DNA of 62,680 nucleotides from Planctomycetota bacterium (GCA_029979005.1 JAPOIJ010000006.1:1-62680), one strand, 5' to 3'. Shown: positions 8,906 through 19,121, counted from the stretch's first letter. The notes: generated by a model not told the origin, from the letters alone. Numbers and translations: made by a program.

Positions 8906-9831
8906 GCCGCCGCTTAATCTCCGCTGCAGTCATCATTTCATCAATGCTGCTTCTGCTGTACTTCGATTACTCCCTCGGACGGCCTGAAAGTCTAGGGAGG
9001 CCTGGTCTGTTACTTTGCGGGTTGGCTGTAATTCTTGCAGCAATGGCAGCCAGTGAATTAGTCTTGATGTTTGATAATGTCGCCTGCCGTCTCAACCACC
9101 ACGTAGTCGTGTTTGCCACCGTTGCAATGACCTGCACCGCCTTTGCCCCGGTACTTTGGAGAGACCAACCGTTCAATTGCCCGCTGGGACATTTTGGGTG
9201 GGCAATGGCAGGTATCGTTCTGGCAATCGTCCTCGCATTCATTCACCAAATGCGGACCTTCAATCCGTCTCCCTCTCCAGCCAATGGAGAAATTATTGAC
9301 CAACTGGGACGCTCGGCTCTGATTTTCATTTACCTAAGTATGCTCTTCGCATTCCTCGTTCCCCACCGCCTGCTTCAGGACAACAATGCACTTGGACTGG
9401 TATCGATTGTTACCCTGATCACTTCCACCAAGCTCGCCGATTCTTTCGCCTACTTCATCGGCAAGCGATTTGGAACCGTTAAATTAGCCCCGAAACTAAG
9501 CCCCGGCAAAACCGTTCAGGGGGCCCTTGGCGCGTTCATCGGAGGGTGCGTTGGCACGGCAATTGTAATTTACATTGTCGCACCGGTGATCCTATCCACC
9601 GAGGTAAACAAGCCCTGGTGGTGGTTCCTCGCCTACGGAATCTTAGTCACTAGTGCCGGCATGGTGGGCGATCTCGCAGAATCGCTGGTCAAACGCGACA
9701 CCCAAACCAAAGACTCCAGCAGTTGGCTGCCCGGACTGGGCGGCATTCTGGATATCATGGATTCCCTCGTATTCGCCGCCCCCGTCTCCTTTTTTCTGTG
9801 GATAATCGCCGACCTTCCGGCCTCGCCATGA
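8899..9831 (+). CDS. cdsA: Phosphatidate cytidylyltransferase
   Basis: An integral membrane enzyme that makes CDP-diacylglycerol from CTP and phosphatidate, the branch point of phospholipid synthesis. It has 310 residues, begins with GTG 8899 inside the end of uppS, and contains about eight hydrophobic segments. The family signature is present in the C-terminal half: SFAYFIGKRFGTVKLAPKLS, then PGKTVQGALGAFIGG, then GDLAESLVKRDTQTKDSSSW followed by LPGLGGILDIMDSL. The uppS-cdsA pairing is common in bacteria. dxr and rseP, which often follow, are here about 12 kb away on the other strand. The gene ends at a hairpin shared with the convergent SUMF1-fold gene. Confidence 0.95.
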   Translation: MLGRRLISAAVIISSMLLLLYFDYSLGRPESLGRPGLLLCGLAVILAAMAASELVLMFDNVACRLNHHVVVFATVAMTCTAFAPVLWRDQPFNCPLGHFGWAMAGIVLAIVLAFIHQMRTFNPSPSPANGEIIDQLGRSALIFIYLSMLFAFLVPHRLLQDNNALGLVSIVTLITSTKLADSFAYFIGKRFGTVKLAPKLSPGKTVQGALGAFIGGCVGTAIVIYIVAPVILSTEVNKPWWWFLAYGILVTSAGMVGDLAESLVKRDTQTKDSSSWLPGLGGILDIMDSLVFAAPVSFFLWIIADLPASP

Positions 9832-9843
9832 GCCGGCGATTTT
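9804..9843. terminator. Probable bidirectional terminator between convergent genes
   Basis: AATCGCCG (9804-9811) pairs perfectly with CGGCGATT (9834-9841) around a 22-nt loop, followed by a short T run. It overlaps the last codons of cdsA and lies just beyond the stop of the convergent SUMF1-fold gene, so it could serve both. Confidence 0.5.
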
Positions 9844-9859
9844 AAGTCTCCACGACCGA

Positions 9860-11155
9860 CTACCGATCCTCATCGGTTAATTCAGAAATATCTTTCGGAA
9901 GCTTATCATCAACGATTCCATAAGCACCCCTTCCATTGTCCCGGATGCGATTCTTTGCATCATCAACAATCGACTCGATGTCGGCGTCCCAATATAGTTT
10001 CCTTGCTACTTCCGCATCGGGTGTTTTCAAAGGCCTAAGCAAACGGAAACCGACTCCTAAACCGGGTGAATCAGTGTACCACCAAGGGCTCTTGGGAAAA
10101 TTCGGGTCTTCGTATTTCCATTCCTTGTCATCAGATCCTAGCCGGGCCGCACTCCGACAATCCTCAGGCTCTAGCTCCCAAGACCCCCCTCGAATGACGC
10201 GTGGATACAATTTGGTTGGACGCCGTAGTGCCTCGTCAGCTGAAACAGACTTTCCAGCTTCGATGTGGTCGTAGCCATTCTCACTGTACTCATCGAGCAC
10301 CCATTCAGCGACATTTCCATACATGTCGTACAACCCCCATGGATTGGGCTTCAATTCACCGACAGGGTGCCGTTCATCATCCGATGTTTCAATATTCCAA
10401 GCGTGATCTTCGAGATCATCTGGATCGTCACCAAAGTAATAAGCCGTCGTTGTTCCAGCGCGACAAGCGTACTCCCACTCCGCTTCCGTAGGAAGCCGGT
10501 AAAACCCATTAGCCATTAAACTCAGCCATTTCGTATACTGCTTGGCCGCAAATTGTGTCATCGTTGCCGCAGGTTGATCGTCAGCCTCTCCAGCCGAATA
10601 GGTAAAACTCGCATCGTAGAGTGATGACGGCGCGGTCACGGCGTCCACTTCATTGTCGCTATCGACTTTACGAAGCCCCTTCCCGTTAAGAGCTTTGAAA
10701 ACTTTATCGAGTTGCATGTATTTTTTGTACTCAAGCCAGGTCACTTCGTACTTGCCCATCCAAAACGGTTCAATCGAAACTTCAAACTGCGGTCCTTCGT
10801 CATCGCGGCGATCATCTTCATCTTCGGGACTTCCCATCATGAACTTGCCACCGGGAATGGGCACCATTTCGAATTGAATTTTTGTTCCAGGAATAGTCGC
10901 CGTATAGGGCACCATATATCCACCTTCAATCTCAACGAATTGCCCGGACGCTGGCTTTTCTTTAACAATCCCAAGTTCATTCTCACCAATCGCCCTGGAG
11001 ACAGGCACCTCATAGGAGACAGTTTGGAGCAACTCTTGTGGCGTCGAACTTGACACCGCAGTGAATGAAGTTGGCTCGGTAGTCTGAAACATCAGAGATA
11101 CCAACCAAACAAAGGCGACGGTTGTGCACGCAATACAGCTGAAAGATAACTTCAC
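9860..11155 (-). CDS. SUMF1 / formylglycine-generating-enzyme-fold exported protein
   Basis: 431 residues from GTG 11155. An N-terminal hydrophobic segment (about 6-23) acts as a signal peptide or anchor. The SUMF1 fold spans about 95-395: FEMVPIPGGKFMMGSPEDE, FWMGKYEVTWLEYKKYM, RLPTEAEWEYACRAGT, PNPWGLYDMYGNVAEWV, VIRGGSW, EDCRSAAR and GVGFRLLRP. True formylglycine-generating enzymes use a pair of C-terminal cysteines. Only one is seen in the corresponding region here (EDCRSAAR), so sulfatase activation is doubtful and another role of the fold, such as binding or hydroxylation, is as likely. A sulfatase is encoded at 19.1-21.3 kb, but the two genes are not in one operon. Confidence 0.85.
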   Translation of the reverse strand: MKLSFSCIACTTVAFVWLVSLMFQTTEPTSFTAVSSSTPQELLQTVSYEVPVSRAIGENELGIVKEKPASGQFVEIEGGYMVPYTATIPGTKIQFEMVPIPGGKFMMGSPEDEDDRRDDEGPQFEVSIEPFWMGKYEVTWLEYKKYMQLDKVFKALNGKGLRKVDSDNEVDAVTAPSSLYDASFTYSAGEADDQPAATMTQFAAKQYTKWLSLMANGFYRLPTEAEWEYACRAGTTTAYYFGDDPDDLEDHAWNIETSDDERHPVGELKPNPWGLYDMYGNVAEWVLDEYSENGYDHIEAGKSVSADEALRRPTKLYPRVIRGGSWELEPEDCRSAARLGSDDKEWKYEDPNFPKSPWWYTDSPGLGVGFRLLRPLKTPDAEVARKLYWDADIESIVDDAKNRIRDNGRGAYGIVDDKLPKDISELTDEDR

Positions 11156-11305
11156 GTTGTTAGTTTCCTAATAAATCAAAAAATACGGTCACTTATTAAA
11201 CTTGGACCGAGACAAATTAAACACCGCTCTGGCACCCTACTTAGGATACCCGAGGCTCAACAAAAAACGGCAAAAAAAACGGGACGCAACGATTTCATTC
11301 CAATT

Positions 11306-12328
11306 TTAAGCGGTAATGGTCGAAATTTCTCCTACGATATTGTGGCCTATCATATCCCTGATCTCATTCACTGAAAAATTTTGGCTAAACAGGAATTGCA
11401 TCTTCGTTAAGGCTGCTTCAATTGTCATATCACGACCGGGAATCACCCCCGCTTCGGTCAGCGCCGTGCCTGTGGCGTAACTGCCTTGCGTCATCTCTCC
11501 ATGCAGGCACTGGGTGCAGCCCAAAATCACCATACCTTCCTGCGTGGCCGCTGAGATTGCCTCCAAAAATTCACGGTTCTCCGTCGGTCCATTTCCATCC
11601 CCGAAGGTCTCCAGAATAATCCCCTTAAGGGGCCTTTGTAAAAGATGGTGAAGAATATCAATTGACATCCCCGGAAACAAACGAAAAGCAGCCACTTCAG
11701 TGGCTGTAATTGGTTTCACTTGCAAGCCGCCCGATCGCCGCGTCGGGGGAAGGAAATGCTTTTCGAATATCTCAATAGAAGTTCCCACCGTGGCCAGAGG
11801 TGGATAGTTAGGGGAATCAAAAGCATCGAATCGAGTCGCACTAACTTTAGTACTACGACAACCACGGAATAAATGATCACCAAATAGAAGACCAACCTCG
11901 GGGATTTGATAATTCGCCGCTAGAACCATTGCCGTTTTGAGATTCTCTCGAGCGTCATTTCGAATCTGGCCAAGTGGGAGTTGGGCTCCAGTCAAAATCA
12001 CAGGCTTTGACAAACCATCCAACATAAACGCGAGAGCGGCGGCACTATAGGCCATCGTGTCAGTTCCATGGAGAATAACAAACCCATCATAAAGATCATG
12101 CCGCTCTGCAACATCGCTGGCGATCTTCCGCCAAATCAGCGGTGTCATGTTCGAAGAATCCACCAGCGGTTCGTACTCTATTAAATCGAACTCAGGCATT
12201 GGTGCCTGAGACAATTCATCCATATTCGCCATTTGGCTGGAAAGGTAGCCTGGTGATGGACGGTAACCTGTTTCAGACGGTCGCATCGAGAGAGTGCCAC
12301 CGGTATTAATTACACAAATTTTCTTCAA
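11306..12328 (-). CDS. ansA: L-asparaginase, type I (cytoplasmic)
   Basis: Hydrolyses asparagine to aspartate and ammonia. 340 residues, no signal peptide, typical of the type I cytoplasmic enzymes. Both catalytic threonine motifs are visible: VINTGGTLSMRP near the N-terminus and ILHGTDTMAYSAAALAFML around residue 90. VILTGAQLPLGQIRNDAREN follows, with the conserved Lys before it. The C-terminal domain keeps ILETFGDGNGP and LGCTQCLHGEM. The start is TTG 12328, which places the first residues exactly at the family's KKICVINTGG opening. It is a standalone gene, and an assignment to GatD-like amidotransferase subunits is much less likely. Confidence 0.9.
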   Translation of the reverse strand: MKKICVINTGGTLSMRPSETGYRPSPGYLSSQMANMDELSQAPMPEFDLIEYEPLVDSSNMTPLIWRKIASDVAERHDLYDGFVILHGTDTMAYSAAALAFMLDGLSKPVILTGAQLPLGQIRNDARENLKTAMVLAANYQIPEVGLLFGDHLFRGCRSTKVSATRFDAFDSPNYPPLATVGTSIEIFEKHFLPPTRRSGGLQVKPITATEVAAFRLFPGMSIDILHHLLQRPLKGIILETFGDGNGPTENREFLEAISAATQEGMVILGCTQCLHGEMTQGSYATGTALTEAGVIPGRDMTIEAALTKMQFLFSQNFSVNEIRDMIGHNIVGEISTITA

Positions 12329-12549
12329 AGATTTTGCCCATTCAACGAGTTCAAGAACATAGTCAGTGTAAACAATTTGGGAAGTTCCTGCCGAAACTTT
12401 ACTGATCCTGAAATTTTACCTGACCGTCTAAAACCTTTGTTGTTACCAACCCCAACGCTGATCTAGGTTGACGGAGTCTGCTCCATACGACATTCTTTAC
12501 AAGGTAAAAAAGATTTCAAAACAAGCTTTTCTTTAACGAGGCGAATTCC

Positions 12550-12861
12550 ATGGCTGAAAAAGACCAATCCCCTAACCCCCGCCCCATTACCGTTGACGAG
12601 TCAAAAACGGTCAGTTCCTACGCCAACTTTTGCCGCGTTACCGGGTCACCCGAAGAATTGATCGTTGATTTTGGAATGAACTCTCAGCCCATGGGGCAAA
12701 ACGAGAAACCCGTCGATATTTCGCAAAGGATTGTGCTCAATTTTTACACAGCCAAACGTCTGCTCCATGCCCTCCACGTTTCTGTGCAGAGACATGAAGA
12801 AGTTTTCGGAAAGATCGAAACCGACATTCAAAAGCGAGTCGTTCCGCGGGAATCTAAATAA
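12550..12861 (+). CDS. DUF3467 protein
   Basis: 103 residues from ATG 12550, with GAGG about 10 nt upstream. The family core is visible: YANFCRVTGSPEELIVDFGM in the first half and IVLNFYTAKRLLHALHVSVQ in the second, followed by an amphipathic helix. DUF3467 proteins are small, soluble and of unknown function, and are widespread in planctomycetes and some other phyla. The gene is monocistronic and ends at a strong intrinsic terminator at 12895-12923. It lies just upstream of pgk, but the terminator separates them. Confidence 0.85.
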   Translation: MAEKDQSPNPRPITVDESKTVSSYANFCRVTGSPEELIVDFGMNSQPMGQNEKPVDISQRIVLNFYTAKRLLHALHVSVQRHEEVFGKIETDIQKRVVPRESK

Positions 12862-12894
12862 TTGGCTCCCGCCAATGAATCCATTTTAAGTTCT

Positions 12895-12923
12895 AAAAGG
12901 CCGCCCTCGGGCTGGCCTTTTTT
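12895..12923 (+). terminator. Intrinsic terminator after the DUF3467 gene
   Basis: AAAAGGCC-GCCC pairs with GGGC-(T)-GGCCTTTT around a 2-nt loop. This gives a 12-bp stem with one bulged T and a run of six T residues. It lies 34 nt downstream of the stop codon. Confidence 0.9.
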
Positions 12924-13073
12924 CTTGGAAAACGACTTACCCTTAATCCCCGCCACCGGATCACTTTCCACCCCAATCAACAAGGGGGTGGTCGCCCCTT
13001 TTTCAACCTCCGAGTCGTCGGTAAATTAGATGACTTATTAAAATCTCACCCATCGACCATTTTTGGAACCACC

Positions 13074-14261
13074 ATGGCCAAAGTCACGATCAACGATATC
13101 GAAGTCACCAGCAAGTCGATTCTTATGCGAGTCGATTTCAACGTTCCTTTAAACGACAATCTTGAAATCACTGATGACCGCCGCATCGAGATGGCGCTCC
13201 CCTCCATAAAATCGGTCGTCGATCGAGGCGGCCGCCTAATTCTCATCAGCCACCTCGGCCGCCCCAAAGGCGTACCTTCTGAAAAATTAAGCTTAGCACC
13301 GGTCGCAAAGCGACTTGCCGAAATCCTCGAAAACAAAGTTTCATTTGCTACAGATACTGTTGGCCCGGATGCTGCAGAAAAAGTCAAGGCTTTGCAAGAC
13401 GGAGAAATTGTCGTCCTTGAAAACTTACGATTTGACGCGAGAGAAAAATCAGGGGATGCATCCTTCTCAGCTCAATTGGCTGACTTTGCAGACATCTACT
13501 GCAATAATGCATTTGGCACCTGTCACCGGGAAGATGCTTCCATGTACGGTGTCCCTCTGGCCATGGGGGGCAAACCCAAGGTGGTCGGAACCTTGGTTGA
13601 AAAAGAAATTAAATATCTCAACGATGTGATCAGCAATCCCGATCGGCCTTTTGTTGCAATTTTAGGCGGCGCTAAAGTTTCTGACAAAATTAAAGTTATC
13701 GAGAACTTAATTGGCGTCTGTGATCACATTCTAATTGGCGGTGCTATGGCCTACACCTTTGCGTTAGCTCAAGGTGGAAAAGTAGGAGACAGTCTCGTCG
13801 AACCAGATAAAGTCGAACTGGCAAAAGAACTTATCTCTAAAGCAGGGGACAAACTCATTCTCCCAGTCGATACCCATTGTGGTGACGACTTTAATTCCCA
13901 ATGCAATAAACAGGTGGTTGCCGCCGGTGAAATCGCGGATGGCTTCGAAGGACTCGATATCGGTCCTGAGTCTGCAAATCAGTTTGCCGAAATCATTAAG
14001 TCGGCAAAGACGGTCGTTTGGAACGGACCGATGGGTGTCTTCGAAATGCCTCCATTTGATGAAGGCACAAAAGTTGTTGCTCAGGCAATTGCCGATAGTG
14101 AAGCGATTAGCATCATTGGCGGCGGCGACAGTGCCGCAGCTATTGCGCAGCTTGGCTTCGAAGATTCGGTAACCCATGTGAGCACTGGCGGAGGGGCGAG
14201 CCTCGCGATGTTAGAAGGGAAGACATTTGCTGCGGTCGAAATTCTTGACGACCAAGCCTAG
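13074..14261 (+). CDS. pgk: Phosphoglycerate kinase
   Basis: Glycolytic enzyme transferring phosphate from 1,3-bisphosphoglycerate to ADP. 395 residues, the normal bacterial length. Conserved stretches in order: [37 protein letters not shown], the [14 protein letters not shown] loop, [44 protein letters not shown], and [11 protein letters not shown] with the C-terminal [15 protein letters not shown]. All expected substrate- and nucleotide-binding motifs are present. It appears to be a single-gene transcription unit with a terminator at 14332-14362. Confidence 0.96.
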   Translation: MAKVTINDIEVTSKSILMRVDFNVPLNDNLEITDDRRIEMALPSIKSVVDRGGRLILISHLGRPKGVPSEKLSLAPVAKRLAEILENKVSFATDTVGPDAAEKVKALQDGEIVVLENLRFDAREKSGDASFSAQLADFADIYCNNAFGTCHREDASMYGVPLAMGGKPKVVGTLVEKEIKYLNDVISNPDRPFVAILGGAKVSDKIKVIENLIGVCDHILIGGAMAYTFALAQGGKVGDSLVEPDKVELAKELISKAGDKLILPVDTHCGDDFNSQCNKQVVAAGEIADGFEGLDIGPESANQFAEIIKSAKTVVWNGPMGVFEMPPFDEGTKVVAQAIADSEAISIIGGGDSAAAIAQLGFEDSVTHVSTGGGASLAMLEGKTFAAVEILDDQA

Positions 14262-14331
14262 CCTTTGCCCTCCAGCGAAATCCGGAATACCAGATTTCTG
14301 ATATTACCTGACAACCATAAACCTAGGTTGA

Positions 14332-14362
14332 CCCGCGAGGCTTCTCCCTCGTGGGGTTTTTT
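14332..14362 (+). terminator. Intrinsic terminator after pgk
   Basis: CCCGCGAGG (14332-14340) pairs with CCTCGTGGG (14347-14355), including one G-T pair, around a 6-nt loop. It is followed by G and six T residues. It lies 71 nt after the pgk stop codon. Confidence 0.9.
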
Positions 14363-14543
14363 GTGGTATGTTGGCAGAACCCTTTACCAACTCTGTCTTG
14401 CTTGAGTTGCATGGCCTATTTTCAATTCAAATAATTAATCGGCTCAAATTAGATCACTAGCTCAATACAGACTTAAGCTCAATGCAGAATTAACGCAAAC
14501 ATTGCCGTTGATCTGTGGCTTCCGACTTTGACATTCGTTTCCC

Positions 14544-15383
14544 ATGCTCAACAACGCCCCAGTCCAGAAACTAAAACACGACGGATTAACCGTCGAAGGC
14601 TACTCCCGCGCGGCAGTCCAATCCTACTGGCGAATTCCCGAACTCAAACTTGGCTTTGACCTGGGAGCCCACCCCTGGGATTTCATGGGCACTCCGACTT
14701 GGTTAATCAGCCATTGTCACCTCGATCATATTGCGGCCTTGCCGCTATACGTAGCTCGCCGCAGACTCATGAAAATGAGCCCACCGAAAATCTACCTTCC
14801 TCAATCAAACATGGATGCTGTTCGGCAAATGCTCAATTCGTTTGTCAAACTTGACCGCGGCAAAATGCCCTGTGATTTAATCGGCGTTTCGCCAGGAGAC
14901 GAAATTGAGCTTTCGCGAGAACTAATCGTCAATGTTCACGGGACGAAGCATACTGTTCCCAGTGTCGGATATATTGTTTCTGAACGACGAAAGAAACTGA
15001 AAAAAGAGTTTCTTGATTTTAGCGGCGAAGAAATCAAAACGCTCCGTAGCAAGGGAACTGAAATCACAACCGAATCCCGAATCCCTTTAATTGGATTCAC
15101 CGGTGATACCTCACCGGCAGGCCTCGATCAAAATCCTGAATTCTATGAGACAAAAATTTTGATTACCGAAATGACTTTCATTTCGCCAGAACATCGAAAA
15201 GAATTAATTCACAAGAACGGACACATGCACCTGGATGATTTCATTGCTCGTCAGGAAAAATTCAATAACGAAATCATCATCGCTGGCCATTTCAGTACCC
15301 GCTACAGCCTTCACCAATCGAAAAAACTGGTAAACCAACAGTTACCTGGAATGCTTGGAGGAAGATTGAAGCTGTGGATTTAA
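14544..15383 (+). CDS. MBL-fold metallo-hydrolase, ribonuclease Z-like
   Basis: 279 residues from ATG 14544. The metal-binding signature is [19 protein letters not shown] (HxHxDH form) near residue 57. Later ligands are in [25 protein letters not shown] and the C-terminal [32 protein letters not shown] matches the region before the last histidine in RNase Z-type enzymes. It could be tRNA 3' processing RNase Z, but the protein is a little short and divergent, so a related phosphodiesterase or hydrolase is possible. Its last 10 nt overlap the hemW reading frame, suggesting coupling. Confidence 0.8.
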   Translation: MLNNAPVQKLKHDGLTVEGYSRAAVQSYWRIPELKLGFDLGAHPWDFMGTPTWLISHCHLDHIAALPLYVARRRLMKMSPPKIYLPQSNMDAVRQMLNSFVKLDRGKMPCDLIGVSPGDEIELSRELIVNVHGTKHTVPSVGYIVSERRKKLKKEFLDFSGEEIKTLRSKGTEITTESRIPLIGFTGDTSPAGLDQNPEFYETKILITEMTFISPEHRKELIHKNGHMHLDDFIARQEKFNNEIIIAGHFSTRYSLHQSKKLVNQQLPGMLGGRLKLWI

Positions 15384-16609
15384 CGGGAAAGTATATTTCG
15401 GGCGTTGCCTCCGGGAGCGATAAGGGAACAACGCCAAGCTCGACGTTTCGCCCACAGTTCAGTCACCCCAAATCAGTTTATATTCACATTCCGTTTTGCC
15501 GACACCGCTGTGGATACTGCAACTTCACCTTAGTTGCCGGGCGAGATTATCTAATTGACCGATTTCTCGATGCACTCGAAATTGAAATTAACTGGCTCGA
15601 GCGGGACTATTTGCTGGAAACACTGTTTCTTGGAGGCGGCACACCAAGCCATCTCAGCCCCAAACAGCTTGCCAGGCTCTCAAAAATTATCAGCCACCGA
15701 TTCACATATTTATCGGATGCCGAAATAACTGCGGAATGCAACCCGAATGACCTCGATCGTGATCGGCTCAATGCACTCAAAGATTTAGGCGTGACTCGAA
15801 TCAGCCTTGGTGTTCAATCATTAAACCCAAAAAAACTAAAACGACTTGAACGGGATCATTGCGAAAACGATGTTCGACTGGCCATCACTGAAGCCAGAAA
15901 CATGGGCTTTGATGTTTCAATCGACTTGATCTTTGCTGCACCTCAAGAAACATTAGATCAATGGCAAACAGACCTGAACCAGGCAATCTCGTATGAGCCT
16001 GACCATCTTTCGACGTACGAATTGACGTATGAAAAGGGGACTCAATTCTGGAATCGACTCAACCACGGGGCGATTGGTGAGGCAAGCGAAGACCTGAGAG
16101 CTGAAATGTATTCTTATGCCATTGAACGCTTACGGCAGGTCGGCATGCAACAATACGAAGTATCAAGTTTTGCTCGAATTGATAAAGCCTGTCGACACAA
16201 TCTTGCTTATTGGCAGGGCGATCCATTTTTTGCATTCGGACCGGGTGCAGCTAGATTCGTCGATGGTGTTCGAGAAACAAATCACCGAAGCACAATGCGG
16301 TACTTGAATTTGGTTCACTCTGGAAAATGCCCGGTGGCCGAACGGGAACATCTGTCTCCCGAACCGGCCGCGAGGGAACGATTAGCAATCGGCCTAAGAA
16401 TGATTGACGGTGTCGATGAAACTCAGTTTTATGAACGCACTGGATACTCAATAGAAACAATTCTATCCGGTTTAGAGCAAAAGCTCGTGGACAACCACCT
16501 GCTCAGACGCGACGGCAAAAACTATCTGTTAACGGAACGAGGAGTCATGCTTTGTGACTGGATCGCAGCGGAAATCGTAAATCATTCCTCGGCAAATTCA
16601 GCTGATTAA
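15374..16609 (+). CDS. hemW: Radical SAM heme chaperone HemW (coproporphyrinogen dehydrogenase-like)
   Basis: 411 residues from GTG 15374, overlapping the preceding gene by 10 nt. After a 30-residue variable N-terminus come [20 protein letters not shown], the CxxxCxxC 4Fe-4S motif in its HemW form, then [48 protein letters not shown] and [15 protein letters not shown]. The C-terminal HemN-type domain follows ([19 protein letters not shown]). HemW proteins deliver heme to membrane proteins and are often misnamed HemN. The CNF after the cysteine motif supports HemW. The actual initiation codon within the variable N-terminus is uncertain. Confidence 0.9.
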   Translation: MDLTGKYISGVASGSDKGTTPSSTFRPQFSHPKSVYIHIPFCRHRCGYCNFTLVAGRDYLIDRFLDALEIEINWLERDYLLETLFLGGGTPSHLSPKQLARLSKIISHRFTYLSDAEITAECNPNDLDRDRLNALKDLGVTRISLGVQSLNPKKLKRLERDHCENDVRLAITEARNMGFDVSIDLIFAAPQETLDQWQTDLNQAISYEPDHLSTYELTYEKGTQFWNRLNHGAIGEASEDLRAEMYSYAIERLRQVGMQQYEVSSFARIDKACRHNLAYWQGDPFFAFGPGAARFVDGVRETNHRSTMRYLNLVHSGKCPVAEREHLSPEPAARERLAIGLRMIDGVDETQFYERTGYSIETILSGLEQKLVDNHLLRRDGKNYLLTERGVMLCDWIAAEIVNHSSANSAD

Positions 16610-16618
16610 AAGCGACGG

Positions 16619-18268
16619 TCACTCGCGTCCGTCAGTAATCTCCGGTTCGATCTTTTTCACAACATCGCCTTGAGATTCAATTTTCTTTTTTAAAATCTGC
16701 AACTGCTCTGCAGCGACACCAACCAGTTGCCGGTAATCACTGCGTCCCGCATAGGTAAAGACAATCTCAGACAAAAGGTCATGGGCGGTTGCCATCTGAT
16801 CGGGCGTGGAAACATCCTTAGCCACCGCGATCATCTCGCTCAACTCGTTGATATCCGTCGGCAAGGATCGTTTGTTTGACAACTCCCCCAACCTTTGGAC
16901 CGATTCCTGATAGACATGACGCTCTCTTCCGTCCGGATCGATCGAAGCGACGAGTTTGGTAAATATTCTCTTGGCAGATTCATTGCTTTCGTCGAGTTGA
17001 AGCTGAACAGCCCGGCCGAAATCTAAAACATTTTCCGTCTGCAGTCGCGTTACTAAACCACGTTCAGCGTTTCGAACAAGTGACTTCCTCCGCGCCTCAT
17101 AAAACAGTTCCTCTGAAGTTTGTTGGACGTCTGAATCACCATCCATCAAAGGTTTTAGGAGCACTTCCGCCTCTGACCACTGCACCGGATCTTCGGACTC
17201 CACCATGATCGCCGCCTTGGCTACCACTTCACTGGGACTTTCTGGGATAAGGCAATAAACGATAAAACAGGCGACCGCCAAAAAAGCAACGACTTGAAAG
17301 CCGACCGTTTGGAATAAAGGTGTGTCACTTTTGAGCGTCTGCTTTTTCTTTTTCTTTTTAACGCCAAGCAACCGTCGAGCCTCGGACCTGTCAGCACCAA
17401 TTGTCAGCGGATTGAATCCGCCTGATATCTGAGAGATTGCCGGTTTTTTTGTCGCGTCGATGTTTTTAATCTCGTCAAATGCCAAAACAATAGCGCGTGC
17501 CGAATGAGGACGTAACTTGGCATCGGGGGACAGCATTTGGCTAATAATCTTATCCAGCCAAATTGGGCAATTCATGATATGGTTGGCGACCGAGGGAACC
17601 TCCGCCTTCATTTTCATCTTTTTCATGCGGCCGATCGTGTCCGGTGGATAAGGCAGTTTCCCGGTAAGCATCTCGAACAAGACCACGCCGAGCGAATAAA
17701 AATCTGATTTTTGCGTTGCACCATCGACGAATTGTTCCGGTGCCATGTAAGCCGCCGTATCCAACTCTCTACGTCGTGTCTTATCCCACCGTCGCTTTTT
17801 TGCACGGTTTAAACGCAGATCTGCGATTTTGATTCGGTGCTCACTAGTCAACAATATCTTTTCCGGCGTCAACTTAGAGTGAATCAGATCTTTGCTGTGG
17901 AGATAACGAAGGACATCCGCAATTTGGCGCCCGTACTCAACCACAAGATCGGGCGTCAGTTTTCCGCGTCTCGCCAAAACCGCTGCAAGAGATTCGCCTT
18001 CAATTAACTCACTCGCAAAAAAAACTCTCTCCTCATCTACTCCGGCACCATACACCTTGACCAGGCCCGGGTGTGCAAGGTTCTGTAACCCGACGACCTC
18101 GCGGTCGATTTTCGCAATCGCTTTCTCCCATTCCACGGTGGGAGGCAATTTGATGAATTTTAGTGCGACTTCACGGTCCTGTTCTGTCTGGACGGCGCGA
18201 TAAACCTTCTGCCGGCGGCTGCCAAGTCGCTCGACAATTCTGAAAGGACCAACGTGTTTATTGACCAC
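16619..18268 (-). CDS. Ser/Thr kinase-fold membrane protein, predicted pseudokinase
   Basis: 549 residues from GTG 18268. A Hanks-type kinase fold spans about 8-270, followed by a Lys-rich stretch and one transmembrane helix (about 320-342) and a helical extracytoplasmic domain of about 200 residues. The ATP-anchoring Lys37 (VALKFIK), the APE triplet (MAPEQF) and SDFYSLGVVLFEMLTGKLP are intact. HRDLKPEN has become HSKLTPEK (130-137), so the catalytic Asp is Lys132 and the Asn is Lys. DFG is DLR (150-152), and the glycine loop reads GSRRQK. It should bind partners or nucleotide weakly but not phosphorylate. A canonical kinase at 51.7 kb lets the two be compared. Confidence 0.85.
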   Translation of the reverse strand: MVNKHVGPFRIVERLGSRRQKVYRAVQTEQDREVALKFIKLPPTVEWEKAIAKIDREVVGLQNLAHPGLVKVYGAGVDEERVFFASELIEGESLAAVLARRGKLTPDLVVEYGRQIADVLRYLHSKDLIHSKLTPEKILLTSEHRIKIADLRLNRAKKRRWDKTRRRELDTAAYMAPEQFVDGATQKSDFYSLGVVLFEMLTGKLPYPPDTIGRMKKMKMKAEVPSVANHIMNCPIWLDKIISQMLSPDAKLRPHSARAIVLAFDEIKNIDATKKPAISQISGGFNPLTIGADRSEARRLLGVKKKKKKQTLKSDTPLFQTVGFQVVAFLAVACFIVYCLIPESPSEVVAKAAIMVESEDPVQWSEAEVLLKPLMDGDSDVQQTSEELFYEARRKSLVRNAERGLVTRLQTENVLDFGRAVQLQLDESNESAKRIFTKLVASIDPDGRERHVYQESVQRLGELSNKRSLPTDINELSEMIAVAKDVSTPDQMATAHDLLSEIVFTYAGRSDYRQLVGVAAEQLQILKKKIESQGDVVKKIEPEITDGRE

Positions 18269-18603
18269 GGGACCACCTTTGGCGTTGAGGAAGTGAGGAG
18301 GGATGGAGGAAACGGAACGTTTCCGGGATGAGTAGATGGAATTAATCGTAGTTGGTTTACCGAATTTTTCAAAACCAGATTCACAGCAATTTACGGCCCG
18401 ATTCGGATAAACTACGTCCTTTGGGGCAAACTGAACGACATTGAATCAATGCGCCCCTAGCCACCTTTACGAGTAACTAACGACTTAAACGGCTATTTCC
18501 GGCCAAATTGGAGACAGACTCCCACGGAAACTTAAACTTCTACAGATCTAATGGCTGTATTGTTTACGTAAATCTGATCGGCACGGTTCCGGGATTAAAA
18601 ACC
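18269..18603. other. Intergenic region, no gene seen
   Basis: This 335-nt region is upstream of the pseudokinase gene and downstream of the SpoU methyltransferase gene on the minus strand. Its open frames are short and lack protein-like composition. It must contain the promoter for the kinase-fold gene. No terminator hairpin was recognised for the methyltransferase transcript. Confidence 0.35.
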
Positions 18604-19113
18604 TCACCCGTTTGGAAACTGCCGCAAGTATTCGTAGACCGCCATCGTCGTCGCCGTAACAACATTGTAGCTGTAGGGCATCCCATAGACGGGAATCTCG
18701 ATCACATCGTCCACCAATGCCAACTCTTCTGCACTCATGCCATGACGCTCATGCCCAATGACCAACGCCGTGCGACGCTGGTATGCATACTCATAGATTA
18801 GCTGCGAACGATCCGTTTGCTCGAGTCCAACAATGCGGTATCCCTCACTTCTCAACGTTTTCAAAACGGGAACTAACGTTCTGCGCCTCTCAATAACAAC
18901 ATGGCCAATTCCATCCCTCGCGATCGTCGGATCAATTTTGGCTGCGCCGCAGGCAATAATCTTCTCCACGGCTGCACACCCTGCAAGGCGAACAATTCTG
19001 GAAAGGTTGACCTTACTTTTGAAACTAGGACAAGCAAGAATTAATTCCCTTGGACAGGATAGATTGGTCAGTGGTTTATGGCGGAGATGCTCGGGTGGTT
19101 GTTGGTCAGTCAT
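18604..19113 (-). CDS. TrmH/SpoU-family RNA 2'-O-methyltransferase
   Basis: 169 residues from ATG 19113. It has the SPOUT trefoil-knot fold with SAM-binding motifs: LILACPSFKSKVNLSRIVRLA near the N-terminus (motif 1 with NxSRIxR), ALVIGHERHGMSAEELALVDD (motif 2) and IEIPVYGMPYSYNVVTATTMA (motif 3, Tyr where Ser-Leu-Asn is common). It methylates the ribose of a tRNA or rRNA nucleotide, but the target cannot be told from sequence. It starts 8 nt after the sulfatase stop on the same strand, so the two are probably co-transcribed, although no functional link is obvious. Confidence 0.85.
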   Translation of the reverse strand: MTDQQPPEHLRHKPLTNLSCPRELILACPSFKSKVNLSRIVRLAGCAAVEKIIACGAAKIDPTIARDGIGHVVIERRRTLVPVLKTLRSEGYRIVGLEQTDRSQLIYEYAYQRRTALVIGHERHGMSAEELALVDDVIEIPVYGMPYSYNVVTATTMAVYEYLRQFPNG

Positions 19114-19121
19114 AACATCTG

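Noticed and set aside
9829-9880. Readthrough of the cdsA TGA as a second Sec candidate
   Set aside because: The family ends where this protein ends, and the downstream frame runs into the convergent gene. A terminator hairpin overlaps the stop.
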